Counted from the stretch's first letter, positions 9,239 to 17,137 are shown. The stretch is DNA of 64,000 nucleotides from Microbacterium ulmi (GCF_011759705.1 NZ_JAAOZF010000002.1:496001-560000), one strand, 5' to 3'. The notes: generated by a model not told the origin, from the sequence alone. A program made the numbers and translations.

Positions 9239-10084
9239 CTACTTCTCGAGTGCGCCTGGGTCGAGGCGGAAGGGCGGGTACTCGTCGCGCATGAGCGCCG
9301 TGTACGCGAAGACCCGGTACATCCAGCGGTGTGCGCCCATGATCAGGTTGAACAGTCCGAGCCGGTAGACGCCGGTGAACAGCAGGATGATCGCCGCGAG
9401 GAGGAGGAGCAGCCCGAGCAGGGAGAGCGTCTCGCCGTGGCCGCCGGTCCACGCGGCCCAGGTGCCGCCGGTGACGAGAGCGACGATCACAAGGTGCGGG
9501 AGCGCGAACAGCCACGACTTGAACAGCACCTTCCAGCGTGAGAGCGCGGTCGGGTACTCGACCTCGAAGGTGGCGGGATAGTCGGTGCGCGCAAGCGTGA
9601 AGGGCGGGTACTTGTCGCTGCCGAGCACGCCGTTGGCGTAGAACGCGACGCGCCAGTTCCAACGGAGCACTCCGTTGGTGAACTGGAACAGCCGAGCCGG
9701 GTAGCGGCCGGTGAACAGGATCGCGAACCCGGCAGCGACGGTCACGACGACGAACGCGATCCAGAGGATGGCCAGCACGACGAAGTGCGGGATGGCGAGC
9801 AGCCACTTCACGAGCCACATCCAGCGCGTCAGCTTCGGGTCGAGCACGCCCTCGACGCTCACCTTGCGGGCTGCCGGGGGCGCTCCGCCGATGGATCCGC
9901 CGAGGCCCGTCGCACCGACGATGATCAGCGCGACCCCGACGAGCACGGCGGCGATCGTGATGAGTGGAGACAAGTCGTACGCAAGCGCCGTCGGTGCGGC
10001 GGCGCCGGTGAGCACGCCGGCGACGAGCGCGAGCATGTGTCGGGCGTTCATCCTGTGCGGCGTTGGGGACGTGATGGTGGTCAT
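9239..10084 (-). CDS. DUF4389-type multi-pass membrane protein
   Basis: A 281-aa integral membrane protein with five or six hydrophobic segments. Two similar blocks are visible (near residues 125-165 and 235-275): each has an aromatic-rich RLFQFTNGVLRWNWRV or RLGLFNLIMGAHRWMYRV stretch and ends in a YPPF motif, the signature of DUF4389 proteins. Function of the family is unknown. The ATG at 10084 opens with a threonine-rich N-terminus and has weak upstream purines. It lies on the tRNA-Pro island and ends at a clear hairpin. About 55 bases separate it from the oxidoreductase upstream, so it may be the last gene of that operon. Confidence 0.8.
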   Translation of the reverse strand: MTTITSPTPHRMNARHMLALVAGVLTGAAAPTALAYDLSPLITIAAVLVGVALIIVGATGLGGSIGGAPPAARKVSVEGVLDPKLTRWMWLVKWLLAIPHFVVLAILWIAFVVVTVAAGFAILFTGRYPARLFQFTNGVLRWNWRVAFYANGVLGSDKYPPFTLARTDYPATFEVEYPTALSRWKVLFKSWLFALPHLVIVALVTGGTWAAWTGGHGETLSLLGLLLLLAAIILLFTGVYRLGLFNLIMGAHRWMYRVFAYTALMRDEYPPFRLDPGALEK

Positions 10085-10140
10085 GATGTGGTGTTCCTTC
10101 GGTTGGGTGCTGCAGTTCGACGGCCGGTTGGCGGGCGAGG

Positions 10141-11109
10141 TCAGACGGAGATCGCGACTTTGCCGGAGGCGTGCTCGTCGACGAAGTACTCGACCGCAGC
10201 CGGCACCTCGGCGAGCGGGAAGGTGCGGTCGATCGCTGGCGTGACGTGCCCCGCCTCCAGCAGCTCGCGCAGCTCATCCAAGACCTGGGTGGTGCCGTGC
10301 TGCGAGAAGAGGCTGAGCGTCTGACCGACGAACGGTGACATCGCGACGGCGCTCATGATGCGTCCCATCGGTCCGAACACCGGATGCCCGGTGCCGCTGG
10401 AGAGCACGAGCGTGCCCTTCGGGGTCAGCACCGATCGGAGCCGGCCGAGCGAGTGGTTGCCGATCAGGTCGAGGATGACGTCGTACCGGGCGGTGTCCAG
10501 CGTGAAGTCGTCCCGGGCGTAGTCGATCGCGCGGTCTGCGCCGAGTCCGCGCACGAGCTGCGCGTTCCGGGAGCTCGCGACGGCGGTGACCTCGGCACCC
10601 AGCGCCTTGGCGATCTGCACGGCGAACGTGCCCACTCCGCCGGAGGCGCCGTTGATCAGCACCCGCTGTCCAGGAGTGACTGCCCCGGCGTCGCGGAGGC
10701 CGAGGTACGCGGTCATGCCCGCAAGAGGAATGGTGGCCGCCTGCTCGAAGGTGAGGATCGCGGGCTTGCGCGCGATCTTCGCGACCGGCGCGGCCACGAA
10801 TTCCGCGAAGGTGCCGGATTCGAGTTCGCCGTACACCTCGTCGCCGACCTTGAAGGCGGTGACACCAGACCCGACGGCTTCGATGACTCCGGCGACATCC
10901 TTCCCGCGCACCGGTGTCTTCGGCGTCCTCAGCCCGAAGGCGAGGCGGGAGATGCTCGGCCGGCCGGAGATATAGACCCAGTCGGCGTGGTTGATGCTCG
11001 CAGCCCGAACGCGGACCAGCACCTCGCCGTCACCGATCGTAGGGCTCTCGGTCTCCTCCAGCCGCAGCACGCTGGCGTCGCCGTAGGCGCGCTGGACGAT
11101 GGCCTTCAT
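10141..11109 (-). CDS. NADP-dependent alcohol dehydrogenase/quinone oxidoreductase (zinc-free MDR)
   Basis: A 322-aa medium-chain dehydrogenase/reductase of the quinone oxidoreductase type. The GroES-like domain covers residues 1-120 and the Rossmann domain has the NADPH motif INGASGGVGTFAVQ near residue 145. The zinc-ligand cysteines of true alcohol dehydrogenases are missing, as is normal for this subgroup. Substrate unknown. Its ATG overlaps the SDR stop by four bases (ATGA), so the two reductases are translated together, and both are probably repressed by the divergent TetR protein. Confidence 0.88.
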   Translation of the reverse strand: MKAIVQRAYGDASVLRLEETESPTIGDGEVLVRVRAASINHADWVYISGRPSISRLAFGLRTPKTPVRGKDVAGVIEAVGSGVTAFKVGDEVYGELESGTFAEFVAAPVAKIARKPAILTFEQAATIPLAGMTAYLGLRDAGAVTPGQRVLINGASGGVGTFAVQIAKALGAEVTAVASSRNAQLVRGLGADRAIDYARDDFTLDTARYDVILDLIGNHSLGRLRSVLTPKGTLVLSSGTGHPVFGPMGRIMSAVAMSPFVGQTLSLFSQHGTTQVLDELRELLEAGHVTPAIDRTFPLAEVPAAVEYFVDEHASGKVAISV

Positions 11110-12035
11110 CGGGTGCTCGCCATCTGGACCGCCGGGTAGGGCACGCCGGTGAGTTCCTCCGACACCGCCCACAGGCGGGCGGCGATGAGCGGGTCGGCTG
11201 CGGCATCCGAGCGGCCCACCAGGACCGGCGCTCCTGCCATCTCGCGCTTGTTGGCCGGTCCGGCGTAGCTGCCACCGGGGATCTCGGCGGTGGCGGCGAA
11301 CAACGTCGGCAACGCGCCGGCTGCCGCATCCTGGGCGAACAGGCGCACGACCACCGTGGCGAAGACGGTCATGATCGCGCTCTCGGAGCTCGACATGAGG
11401 TTGGTCGAAGCCATGCCCGGATGAGCCGCCGTCGAGAGGACGGAGGATCCGGATGCCGTCAGCCGGCGCTGCAGCTCGAGCGAGAACAGCAGGTTCGCAA
11501 GCTTCGACTGCTCGTACCCACCGGCGCCCCCGCCGTACTTCCGGGTCGCCCAGTTGAGGTCGTCGAAGTCGATCGTGCCCGAGCGGTGCGCACTGCTCGC
11601 GACCGTGACGACCCGGCTGGTGACGTGCGGGAGCAGGAGGTTGGTGAGGGCGAAGTGACCGAGGTGGTTGATGCCGAACTGCAGTTCGAATCCATCCTTC
11701 GTGTACCCGAGCGGCGGGACCATCACCCCGGCGTTGTTCACCAGCACGCGGATGTCGCCGGTCCAACCGGCGGCGAAGGCACGCACCCAGCCCAGGTCGG
11801 CGAGGTCGAGATGGCGCACCTCGGTGGATCCACCGATGCCGGCCGCCGCATCCTCACCCTTGTGAACGTCGCGCACGGCGAGCACGACGTGCGCACCCTT
11901 CGCGGCGAACACCCGGGCCGCTTCAAGCCCGATGCCGCTGTTGCCGCCGGTCACGACGATCGTCGCGCCGTCGAGTTCGGGCATGCGGTCGATCGTCCAG
12001 TCGGGGACTGCGTCGTGCGTCCGGTTGCCGTTCAT
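11106..12035 (-). CDS. short-chain dehydrogenase/reductase
   Basis: A 309-aa SDR resembling retinol-dehydrogenase/WW-domain oxidoreductase-like enzymes. The NAD(P) motif VVTGGNSGIG is at about residues 24-33, NNAG at about 100, and the catalytic pair in YEQSKLAN (YxxxK) at about 170. AGGAG lies five bases before the ATG at 12035, which fixes the start. It leads a two- or three-gene operon on the tRNA-Pro island, divergent from tetR with two palindromic operators between them. Substrate unknown; typical of detoxification modules controlled by TetR. Confidence 0.88.
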   Translation of the reverse strand: MNGNRTHDAVPDWTIDRMPELDGATIVVTGGNSGIGLEAARVFAAKGAHVVLAVRDVHKGEDAAAGIGGSTEVRHLDLADLGWVRAFAAGWTGDIRVLVNNAGVMVPPLGYTKDGFELQFGINHLGHFALTNLLLPHVTSRVVTVASSAHRSGTIDFDDLNWATRKYGGGAGGYEQSKLANLLFSLELQRRLTASGSSVLSTAAHPGMASTNLMSSSESAIMTVFATVVVRLFAQDAAAGALPTLFAATAEIPGGSYAGPANKREMAGAPVLVGRSDAAADPLIAARLWAVSEELTGVPYPAVQMASTR

Positions 12036-12052
12036 GGCATCTCCTTGATTCG

Positions 12053-12101
12053 CCCTTACGCTGTAAGGGTGCTGTGGTGAAGCTACCATACGTTGTAAGG
12101 T
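12053..12101. promoter_or_regulatory. paired 17-bp TetR operators between SDR and tetR
   Basis: Two dyads of identical architecture (7-3-7). The first, 12053-12069, is perfect: CCCTTAC-GCT-GTAAGGG. The second, 12085-12101, reads ACCATAC-GTT-GTAAGGT and has one mismatch. Centres are 32 bases apart, about three helical turns, so two dimers could bind the same DNA face and shut off both divergent promoters. Confidence 0.75.
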
Positions 12102-12131
12102 GATGTCTAGCACACCGGAAGGAAGACACGG

Positions 12132-12815
12132 ATGGCTCGCACCGAACGACGGGAACCCGTCACTCGCGATCGCGCCATCGGCGTTGCAATCGCACTGGCC
12201 GACGCGGGCGGACTCGAGTCGTTGAGCATGCGCAAGCTCGCCGCCGAGCTGGGCATCGAGGCGATGTCGCTCTACTACCACGTGAAAGGCAAGAGCGACC
12301 TGCTCGACGGCATGCTCGATGCCGTCTACACGGAGTTCTCGACACCACGGGCCGGGAACGAGTGGCGGCAGGCGATGCAGGATCGCGCCCGCTCGACCCG
12401 TGCGGTGCTGGCGAAGCATCCATGGGCGATCACCATCAAGGCACGTACCTCCCCCGGCCCTGCGACCCTCGGACACCTGGATGCGGTGATCGGCTGCCTG
12501 CGCGCAGCCGGCTTCTCCATGCCCCTGATCGGCCACGCGATGTCGCTGCTCGACAGCTACGTGCAGGGCTTCGCGCAACAAGAGGCCTCCCTGCCATTGG
12601 ACCCCGCAGGCGACATCGCCGCAGCGACCGAGGAGATCATGGCGCAGCAGGCGCACATGGCGGAGACGTTCCCGAACCTCGCCGACATGGCGGCAGAACT
12701 CATCCTGAAGCCGGGCTACGCGTACGGAAACGAGTTCGACTTCGGGCTCGAATTGGTGCTCGACGGCCTCGCCGCCGCCCACGCGGAGGATCACGGCGTC
12801 ACGGTCCGCGACTAG
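12132..12815 (+). CDS. TetR/AcrR-family repressor
   Basis: A 227-aa regulator with an N-terminal TetR HTH (residues about 14-60: VAIALADAGGLESLSMRKLA, then SLYYHVKGK) and a TetR_C-type ligand-binding domain. The HTH resembles tetracycline-repressor-class proteins with the LYYHVKGK signature. Purine stretch GGAAGGA lies about nine bases upstream of the ATG. It is divergent from the SDR-oxidoreductase operon and probably autoregulates through the two 17-bp dyads. It belongs to the tRNA-Pro island. The inducer is unknown. Confidence 0.9.
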   Translation: MARTERREPVTRDRAIGVAIALADAGGLESLSMRKLAAELGIEAMSLYYHVKGKSDLLDGMLDAVYTEFSTPRAGNEWRQAMQDRARSTRAVLAKHPWAITIKARTSPGPATLGHLDAVIGCLRAAGFSMPLIGHAMSLLDSYVQGFAQQEASLPLDPAGDIAAATEEIMAQQAHMAETFPNLADMAAELILKPGYAYGNEFDFGLELVLDGLAAAHAEDHGVTVRD

Positions 12816-12836
12816 GTTGGGGCCGCGTCCGGGCCT

Positions 12837-13507
12837 CTCATCACGACCGAGCTCCACGTGCCGACGCGGCGCGCGGCGACCATCCCCCGGCCAGAGACGA
12901 CCACTCGACTCAGCACGACCGGCCGACTCATCCTCGTGGCGGCCCCCGCCGGATTCGGCAAAGACGAGCATCCTGACCGAGTGGCCGACTTCCCTCGGGG
13001 ACAGCACAGCCGTCGCCTGCTCTCGCTCGACGAGCGCCCCAGCGAGCCGAGCCAGTTCAGGACAGGACCCACGTGATCACCGCGTTGGACCGGGCTGTGC
13101 CGGAGTCGGGGGCGCTGCGCTCGAGGTCTTGCCGTCCAATCCGCCGTCGACCGAGACGGTCATCGCCACGCTGATCGACGACCTCGATTCCGCTGGAACC
13201 GACGTCGCGCTGGTGCTCGACGACTTCCACGTCATCGAGAACGGCACCATCCACGCCGGGATGTCGTACTTCGTCGAGAACCTTCCCGCCCATGTGCGCC
13301 TGGTCATAGCGAGCCGCGCCGCCCCCGCCGCTTCCGCGAGTCCGACTGCGAACCCGCGGGGAGCTGATCGAACTCCGCGCGGCCGACCTGCGATTCACGC
13401 CGTCCGAGGCATCCGCCTACATGAACGACGTGATGGGGCTCGCGCGCGGCGCGGGTGACGTCGTGGCGGTCGGCGATCGGACCGAGGGATGGATCGTGGC
13501 GACCTAA
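12837..13507 (+). pseudogene. frameshifted remnant of a LuxR/MalT-type ATP-binding regulator
   Basis: Parts of one MalT-like N-terminus are spread over three frames. Frame 3 from 12837 gives LITTELHVPTRRAATIPRP and the Walker A APAGFGK. Frame 1 then gives KTSILTEWPTSLGDSTAVA. Frame 3 returns with LSLDERPSEPSQF. Frame 1 gives VALVLDDFHVIENGTIHAG (Walker B and beyond), and the last part (GELIELRAADLRFTPSEA to EGWIVAT) needs another shift before a stop at 13505. The C-terminal repeats and LuxR DNA-binding domain are gone. At least three frameshifts plus truncation mean it is not functional. It follows tetR directly. Confidence 0.85.
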
Positions 13508-13831
13508 CTCGCGGCACTTTCGATGAAGGGCCGGGATGACCCGAGCGCGGCCCATCGGGTCACCTCCCGCCTGCTCGTGCGCATCGAGTTCCCGCTGCTG
13601 CTCGATCCAGATCCGCACGTCCGATCCCGCGAGCTTCAGGTGCTTGCCGAAGCGGTGCGCGCGCGGCCCGAGGCCGCGGGTGCGCCAGTCGTAGACCATC
13701 GAGACCGGCACGCCGAGGTACGCAGCCAGCTCGCCCACGTCGAGCAGCGGCTCCAGCCCCCACGGGTTCGATGCGGTGTCGGCGTCCATACCGAACAGGT
13801 ACGACGGCACCTCCGGGGCAACGTGAGACAT
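13304..13831 (-). CDS. excisionase/AlpA-like helix-turn-helix protein, C-terminus doubtful
   Basis: The reading frame gives 175 aa. Residues about 30-78 are a MerR/excisionase-type winged helix: LLDVGELAAYLGVPVSMVYD, RTRGLGPRAHRFGKHLKL and DVRIWIEQQ, like small phage or plasmid excisionases and helix_turn_helix-17 proteins. Residues beyond about 108 are read antisense to the LuxR/MalT remnant and look non-native, so the gene has probably lost its own end and reads on into neighbouring DNA. The start at 13831 is the first ATG; it lacks a good ribosome site. Its place just inside the tRNA-Pro 3' end is where excisionase genes of integrative elements usually sit. Confidence 0.5.
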   Translation of the reverse strand: MSHVAPEVPSYLFGMDADTASNPWGLEPLLDVGELAAYLGVPVSMVYDWRTRGLGPRAHRFGKHLKLAGSDVRIWIEQQRELDAHEQAGGDPMGRARVIPALHRKCRELGRHDPSLGPIADRHDVTRAAREPHHVVHVGGCLGRRESQVGRAEFDQLPAGSQSDSRKRRGRRGSL

Positions 13832-13914
13832 CCGGAGAAGACACGGCGCTGCCGGAGCGCCTGGCCGCGGATGTGGCCCGGCGGCAGCCATTGAGATACT
13901 GCGGGCGAAACTGG

Positions 13915-13988
13915 TCGGGGCGACAGGATTTGAACCTGCGACCTCCCGCTCCCAAAGCGGGCGCTCTACCAAGCTGAGCTACGCCCCG
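13915..13988 (-). tRNA. tRNA-Pro(UGG)
   Basis: Full cloverleaf on the minus strand: acceptor CGGGGCG pairs with CGCCCCG, D-arm AGCTCAG, anticodon loop TTTGGGA with anticodon TGG, T-arm GCAGG-TTCAAAT-CCTGT, discriminator A. CCA is encoded at 13914-13912. It forms the right border of the probable island. Confidence 0.97.
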
Positions 13989-14226
13989 GGCGAGAGCGCA
14001 CGCGCGCGTGCACCGAACGGCCATGAGGAGTCTAGCCGACGGGCGTGCGAGGCGCCTGAACGGGCGGGGTGCGCGGTGCACCGCCCCAGGTTCGCAGGAC
14101 CGCGTGAACTTCGCAGCATCCGCCCGCGATCCTGCGAGAATCGCTCGATACTCTGAAGTCTGTGAATGCTGTCCGGGGCGCTGCCGGCCGTGCCATAGAC
14201 TTATGGATGCCGCGGCACGCCGCTGC

Positions 14227-14297
14227 GGGGATGTAGCTCAATGGTAGAGCCTCAGTCTTCCAAACTGATGGTGCGGGTTCGATTCCCGTCATCCCCT
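14227..14297 (+). tRNA. tRNA-Gly(UCC)
   Basis: Acceptor GGGGATG pairs with CATCCCC, anticodon stem TCAGT/ACTGA closes loop CTTCCAA (anticodon TCC), T-arm GCGGG-TTCGATT-CCCGT, discriminator T, and encoded CCA at 14298-14300. The 238-base space to tRNA-Pro holds nothing recognisable. Confidence 0.97.
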
Positions 14298-14333
14298 CCA
14301 ATTGGTGAAGACGTCGGCCGCCGGGTCGTGCGC

Positions 14334-15341
14334 TCAGAACTCGCACACCCACCCGTCGTGGTCACGGTCCTGATACCAGTTGTACTCGGGGTCGACGCCC
14401 TGCTGATAGTTGCCGTATCCGGCCTGGTTCGCATCTCGGCACGTCCGGAACTGCGGGTCCGTTGCGGGGGCGACGGGCTGCGCGGGTTCGGCAGGCGCCG
14501 GGGCGACGGGAGCCGGGGCGACAGGGGCCGGCGCCGGGGCCACAGGCGCCGGAGCGGGCTCCGAGGGCATGTCGTGCTGCGCATCGAGCGTGACGTACTC
14601 GGACTCGAGCGGGTGCGCGCCATATCCGTCGCGACTGTCGTACCTGGCGACGGCCCAGCCGGTCTCGATCATGTGGGAGCCGGCATCCTGACCGCCGACG
14701 CGCACGTACCGCAACAGCCGCCCGTACTGATCGCTGTCGTCACGCCCATCGACCGCGACCAGTGTCAGGGTCCCGCCTCCCAAGAAGGCGGCAAGTTCCG
14801 CCGATGCCTGGTCGTATCCCCACAGGCCGATCTCGGGCGTGTCGATTCCGATGAGGCGCACTTCGCCCGCGGACGTGTCGATCGTGTCTCCATCGACGAC
14901 AGACAGGAGCGTCACTGCGCTGGCTGTCGTCGGCGTCGGCGTCGGCGAGGGAGGAGCGGGGCTCTGTGTCGACTCCGCAGACGAACCCGCCGAGAACGCC
15001 ACGGGCTCGTCGTCCGTGGCGCCCGCCAGAACGACGTTCGCGAGGCTGCCGGTGATCAGGAGGCCGACAGCGGAGACGGCGGTCACCCATATCGCAACCT
15101 TCCGATCGCGCAGCCGGAGCCACGTGGGCGTGTTCTTCGCAAGAGCGACGATTCCGGTGACGAGGACGATGAGGAAGATCACGACGAAGATCGGAGACAG
15201 GAGGACGCCGAGCCCGAAGGCGCCGATTCCGATAAGCACCCATGCCCAGACAGGTAGGCGTCGCTTCGCCTTGGGGGCTCGTCGGGCGGGTGGTGGCGTC
15301 AGTCCGATCACCGCGGTCGACTCCTGGGTCGGCTCGCTCAT
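14334..15341 (-). CDS. membrane-anchored thermonuclease-like protein with excalibur domain
   Basis: A 335-aa protein. Two or three hydrophobic segments lie in residues about 25-105, so the nuclease part is probably outside the cell. Residues about 135-245 form a staphylococcal-nuclease (SNase) fold with VVDGDTIDT, VRLIGIDTPE and YGRLLRYV, containing the usual Asp, Arg and Glu positions. A proline/alanine-rich linker (repeats of PAPVAP) leads to a C-terminal excalibur calcium-binding motif DRDHDGWVC. GGAG lies five bases before the ATG at 15341. Degradation of external DNA or RNA is likely. The 3' end faces tRNA-Gly. Confidence 0.88.
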   Translation of the reverse strand: MSEPTQESTAVIGLTPPPARRAPKAKRRLPVWAWVLIGIGAFGLGVLLSPIFVVIFLIVLVTGIVALAKNTPTWLRLRDRKVAIWVTAVSAVGLLITGSLANVVLAGATDDEPVAFSAGSSAESTQSPAPPSPTPTPTTASAVTLLSVVDGDTIDTSAGEVRLIGIDTPEIGLWGYDQASAELAAFLGGGTLTLVAVDGRDDSDQYGRLLRYVRVGGQDAGSHMIETGWAVARYDSRDGYGAHPLESEYVTLDAQHDMPSEPAPAPVAPAPAPVAPAPVAPAPAEPAQPVAPATDPQFRTCRDANQAGYGNYQQGVDPEYNWYQDRDHDGWVCEF

Positions 15342-15437
15342 TCGTTCTCCAAGTCGTTCGGGGGGCGCTCGCAGCCGCCGTGCGGCAAGTGCGACCGTCC
15401 ATCGGCAGCGCCCTGCCGCGAGCTCGAGATGAATCAT

Positions 15438-15453
15438 ATGAGAGGTTTCTCAT
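15438..15453. promoter_or_regulatory. small dyad upstream of the nuclease gene
   Basis: ATGAGA-GGTT-TCTCAT, a perfect six-base inverted repeat about 100 bases before the nuclease start. It lies in the 289-base gene-free stretch 15342-15630, in which nothing else was recognised. Possible operator; no regulator is assigned. Confidence 0.3.
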
Positions 15454-15630
15454 GTTTCACTCGACGCACGCTGAGTGCACGCTGTCACCGCTGCAATAGA
15501 TCCGGGAATCTCCGACGCGACGAAGGCGCCCCCGGCCTCCCTCCCCACACGACGGCGCGGTGGCTGTGACACCTCAGCTGTGCGACCGGCGATCGATGCG
15601 GACCGCGGCCACCTCCTCAGCCCGGCCGCG

Positions 15631-15996
15631 TCATTCGTCGGCGAGCACCGCGACGAACGACTCCGGCAGTTCGACGTTCTCGCCGGCAGCGCGGAAGAAC
15701 CCTGCGACCTCCTCGGGTGTATAGCCGGCGATCCCGCAGCCGACCTCGGTCATGAGGAACCGCAGCTCGGGATGGGACGCCGCGAAAGCGATGAATCGCC
15801 GAGCCTGCTTCTCGAAGACCTCGAGCCCCGACATCGTGTCGATCCCGTACGCCTGGCCCTGCAGCCCCTCCGCCTGTCCCCAGACGGCGCCGAACCGCTC
15901 GTATGCGAAGCGCGCCGCTCCCCCGCCGTGCGCGCCGCGCGAGTTGGAGCCGAAGACGAAGACCTCGCCTCTACCCAGCGACTCGATCCGCGTCAC
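15631..15996 (-). CDS. conserved protein of a phage-associated family (A1S_2505-like)
   Basis: A 121-aa soluble protein. The N-terminus VFVFGSNSRGAHGGGAARFA and the later LMTEVGCGIAGYTPEEVA match a small family found in bacteria and phages, sometimes labelled A1S_2505-like, that resembles a minimal macro-type fold. Function is unknown. The GTG start at 15996 overlaps the stop of the carbonic-anhydrase-like gene by four bases (GTGA), so the two are translated as a unit. The family name is from memory and is less certain than the gene itself. Confidence 0.65.
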   Translation of the reverse strand: MTRIESLGRGEVFVFGSNSRGAHGGGAARFAYERFGAVWGQAEGLQGQAYGIDTMSGLEVFEKQARRFIAFAASHPELRFLMTEVGCGIAGYTPEEVAGFFRAAGENVELPESFVAVLADE

Positions 15997-16529
15997 ACCC
16001 GAGTCGCCTCCTCGTGCGCCGTCACGTGGGCGCGGTAGATCTCCGCGTTGCGGACGATGCCCGCACGTTCCTCCTCGGTCAACTCGCGTCGCACCTTGGC
16101 GGGCACCCCGGCCACGAGCGAGCCGTCGGGGATGACCGACCCCTCGAGCACGACCGCTCCGCCTGCGACGAGGCATCCGGCGCCGATGACGGCGCCGGAG
16201 AGCACGACGCTGCCCATCCCGATGAGCGACCCGTCGCCGATCTCGCAGCCGTGCACGACGGCGTTGTGCCCCACCGAGACGTTCTCGCCGATGACGACGG
16301 GATGCCGCGAGTCCACGTGTACCGAGACGTTGTCCTGCAGATTGCTGCCCGCCCCGACGGTGATCGCGTCGCTGTCGGCACGAAGCACCGCGTTGTACCA
16401 GACGGACGCTCCCTCGGCGAGCGTCACGGCACCGATGATCCGCGCACCGGATGCGACGTACGCAGACTCGTGGAGTTCGGGGATCCTCCCCGCGACGGAC
16501 AGAATGGAGGCGTCTTCGGCGATCGTCAT
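15993..16529 (-). CDS. gamma-carbonic anhydrase-like hexapeptide-repeat protein
   Basis: A 178-aa left-handed beta-helix protein with many hexapeptide turns and a short C-terminal helix, the plan of gamma-carbonic anhydrases and YrdA/CaiE relatives. Candidate metal ligands are in VHVDSRHPVV and GHNAVVHGC, at the spacing of the three His ligands of the family. Reversible hydration of CO2 is possible, but many homologues lack measurable activity. It is the first gene of a two-gene unit with the A1S_2505-like protein and is divergent from dps. Confidence 0.88.
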   Translation of the reverse strand: MTIAEDASILSVAGRIPELHESAYVASGARIIGAVTLAEGASVWYNAVLRADSDAITVGAGSNLQDNVSVHVDSRHPVVIGENVSVGHNAVVHGCEIGDGSLIGMGSVVLSGAVIGAGCLVAGGAVVLEGSVIPDGSLVAGVPAKVRRELTEEERAGIVRNAEIYRAHVTAHEEATRV

Positions 16530-16651
16530 GACTCCAACCTATTGCGCTGCGCCACGGGTGAGCCGAGCCTTCGCTTCCTTGCGGAATGCCGACGCCCGAG
16601 TAGCGTTTCACTCAGCAGACGTTTTCTGCCGATACGGAGGCGAGTGATCCA

Positions 16652-17137
16652 ATGACCAAGACGCAGACGACCCCCGCGACCGCAGCCGACCCGACCGTCG
16701 CTGCGGGCACGGCTCAATTCCTCACGCCCGTCGTGCTGGGACTCCAGGCGCTGACGATCAACGGCAAGCAGGCGCACTGGCACGTGCGCGGCGCGAACTT
16801 CATCGGGGTCCACGAGCTGATCGACCAGATCGTCGAGCGCGTCGAGGGCTGGGCGGACGAAGCCGCCGAGCGGATCGTCGCGCTGGGCCTGCCTGTCGAC
16901 GCTCGCCTCGGCACGATCGCCGAGAAGGTCGCTCCGACGGCGGTCGGCGCCGGCTTCGCCCAATGGGATGCCGTCGTCCGTGCGCTGATCGCCGACATCG
17001 ACGCCGTGCTTCCTGACATCCAGGCGGCCATCGAAGGTCTCGACGAGGTCGACCTCACGAGCCAGGACATCGCCATCGGCATCAAGGAGGGCCTCGAGAA
17101 GGACCGCTGGTTCCTCTTCGCCCACCTCGCCGAGTAG
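16652..17137 (+). CDS. dps: Dps-family DNA-protecting ferritin-like protein
   Basis: A 161-aa four-helix Dps protein that stores iron oxidised with peroxide and protects DNA as a dodecamer. Ferroxidase ligands can be seen in GKQAHWHVRG (two His) and in HELIDQIVERVEGWADEAAE (Asp, Glu). Length is typical. GGAGG lies about twelve bases upstream of the ATG. It ends at a strong bidirectional terminator facing the response regulator. Stationary-phase or oxidative-stress expression is known for the family; no control site was identified here. Confidence 0.93.
   Translation: MTKTQTTPATAADPTVAAGTAQFLTPVVLGLQALTINGKQAHWHVRGANFIGVHELIDQIVERVEGWADEAAERIVALGLPVDARLGTIAEKVAPTAVGAGFAQWDAVVRALIADIDAVLPDIQAAIEGLDEVDLTSQDIAIGIKEGLEKDRWFLFAHLAE

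Larger units (their letters stand above)
8916..13914. mobile_element. probable decayed integrative island at tRNA-Pro(UGG)
   Basis: The segment between the 3' end of intact tRNA-Pro (right) and a displaced, mutated copy of the same tRNA 3' end (left) has the geometry left by a tyrosine-recombinase element: both copies are in the same orientation, about 5 kb apart, and the intact gene keeps its 5' half outside. Inside are a DUF4389-type protein, an oxidoreductase/SDR pair, TetR, a LuxR/MalT remnant and an excisionase-like HTH gene beside the tRNA. No integrase is present, so the element is no longer self-mobile. Positions 8951-9189 hold no gene. The boundaries are inferred from the repeat. Confidence 0.6.

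Noticed and set aside
8951-13914. Integrase or transposase in the island
   Set aside because: No tyrosine or serine recombinase motif or DDE domain is seen on either strand; only the excisionase-like HTH is present.
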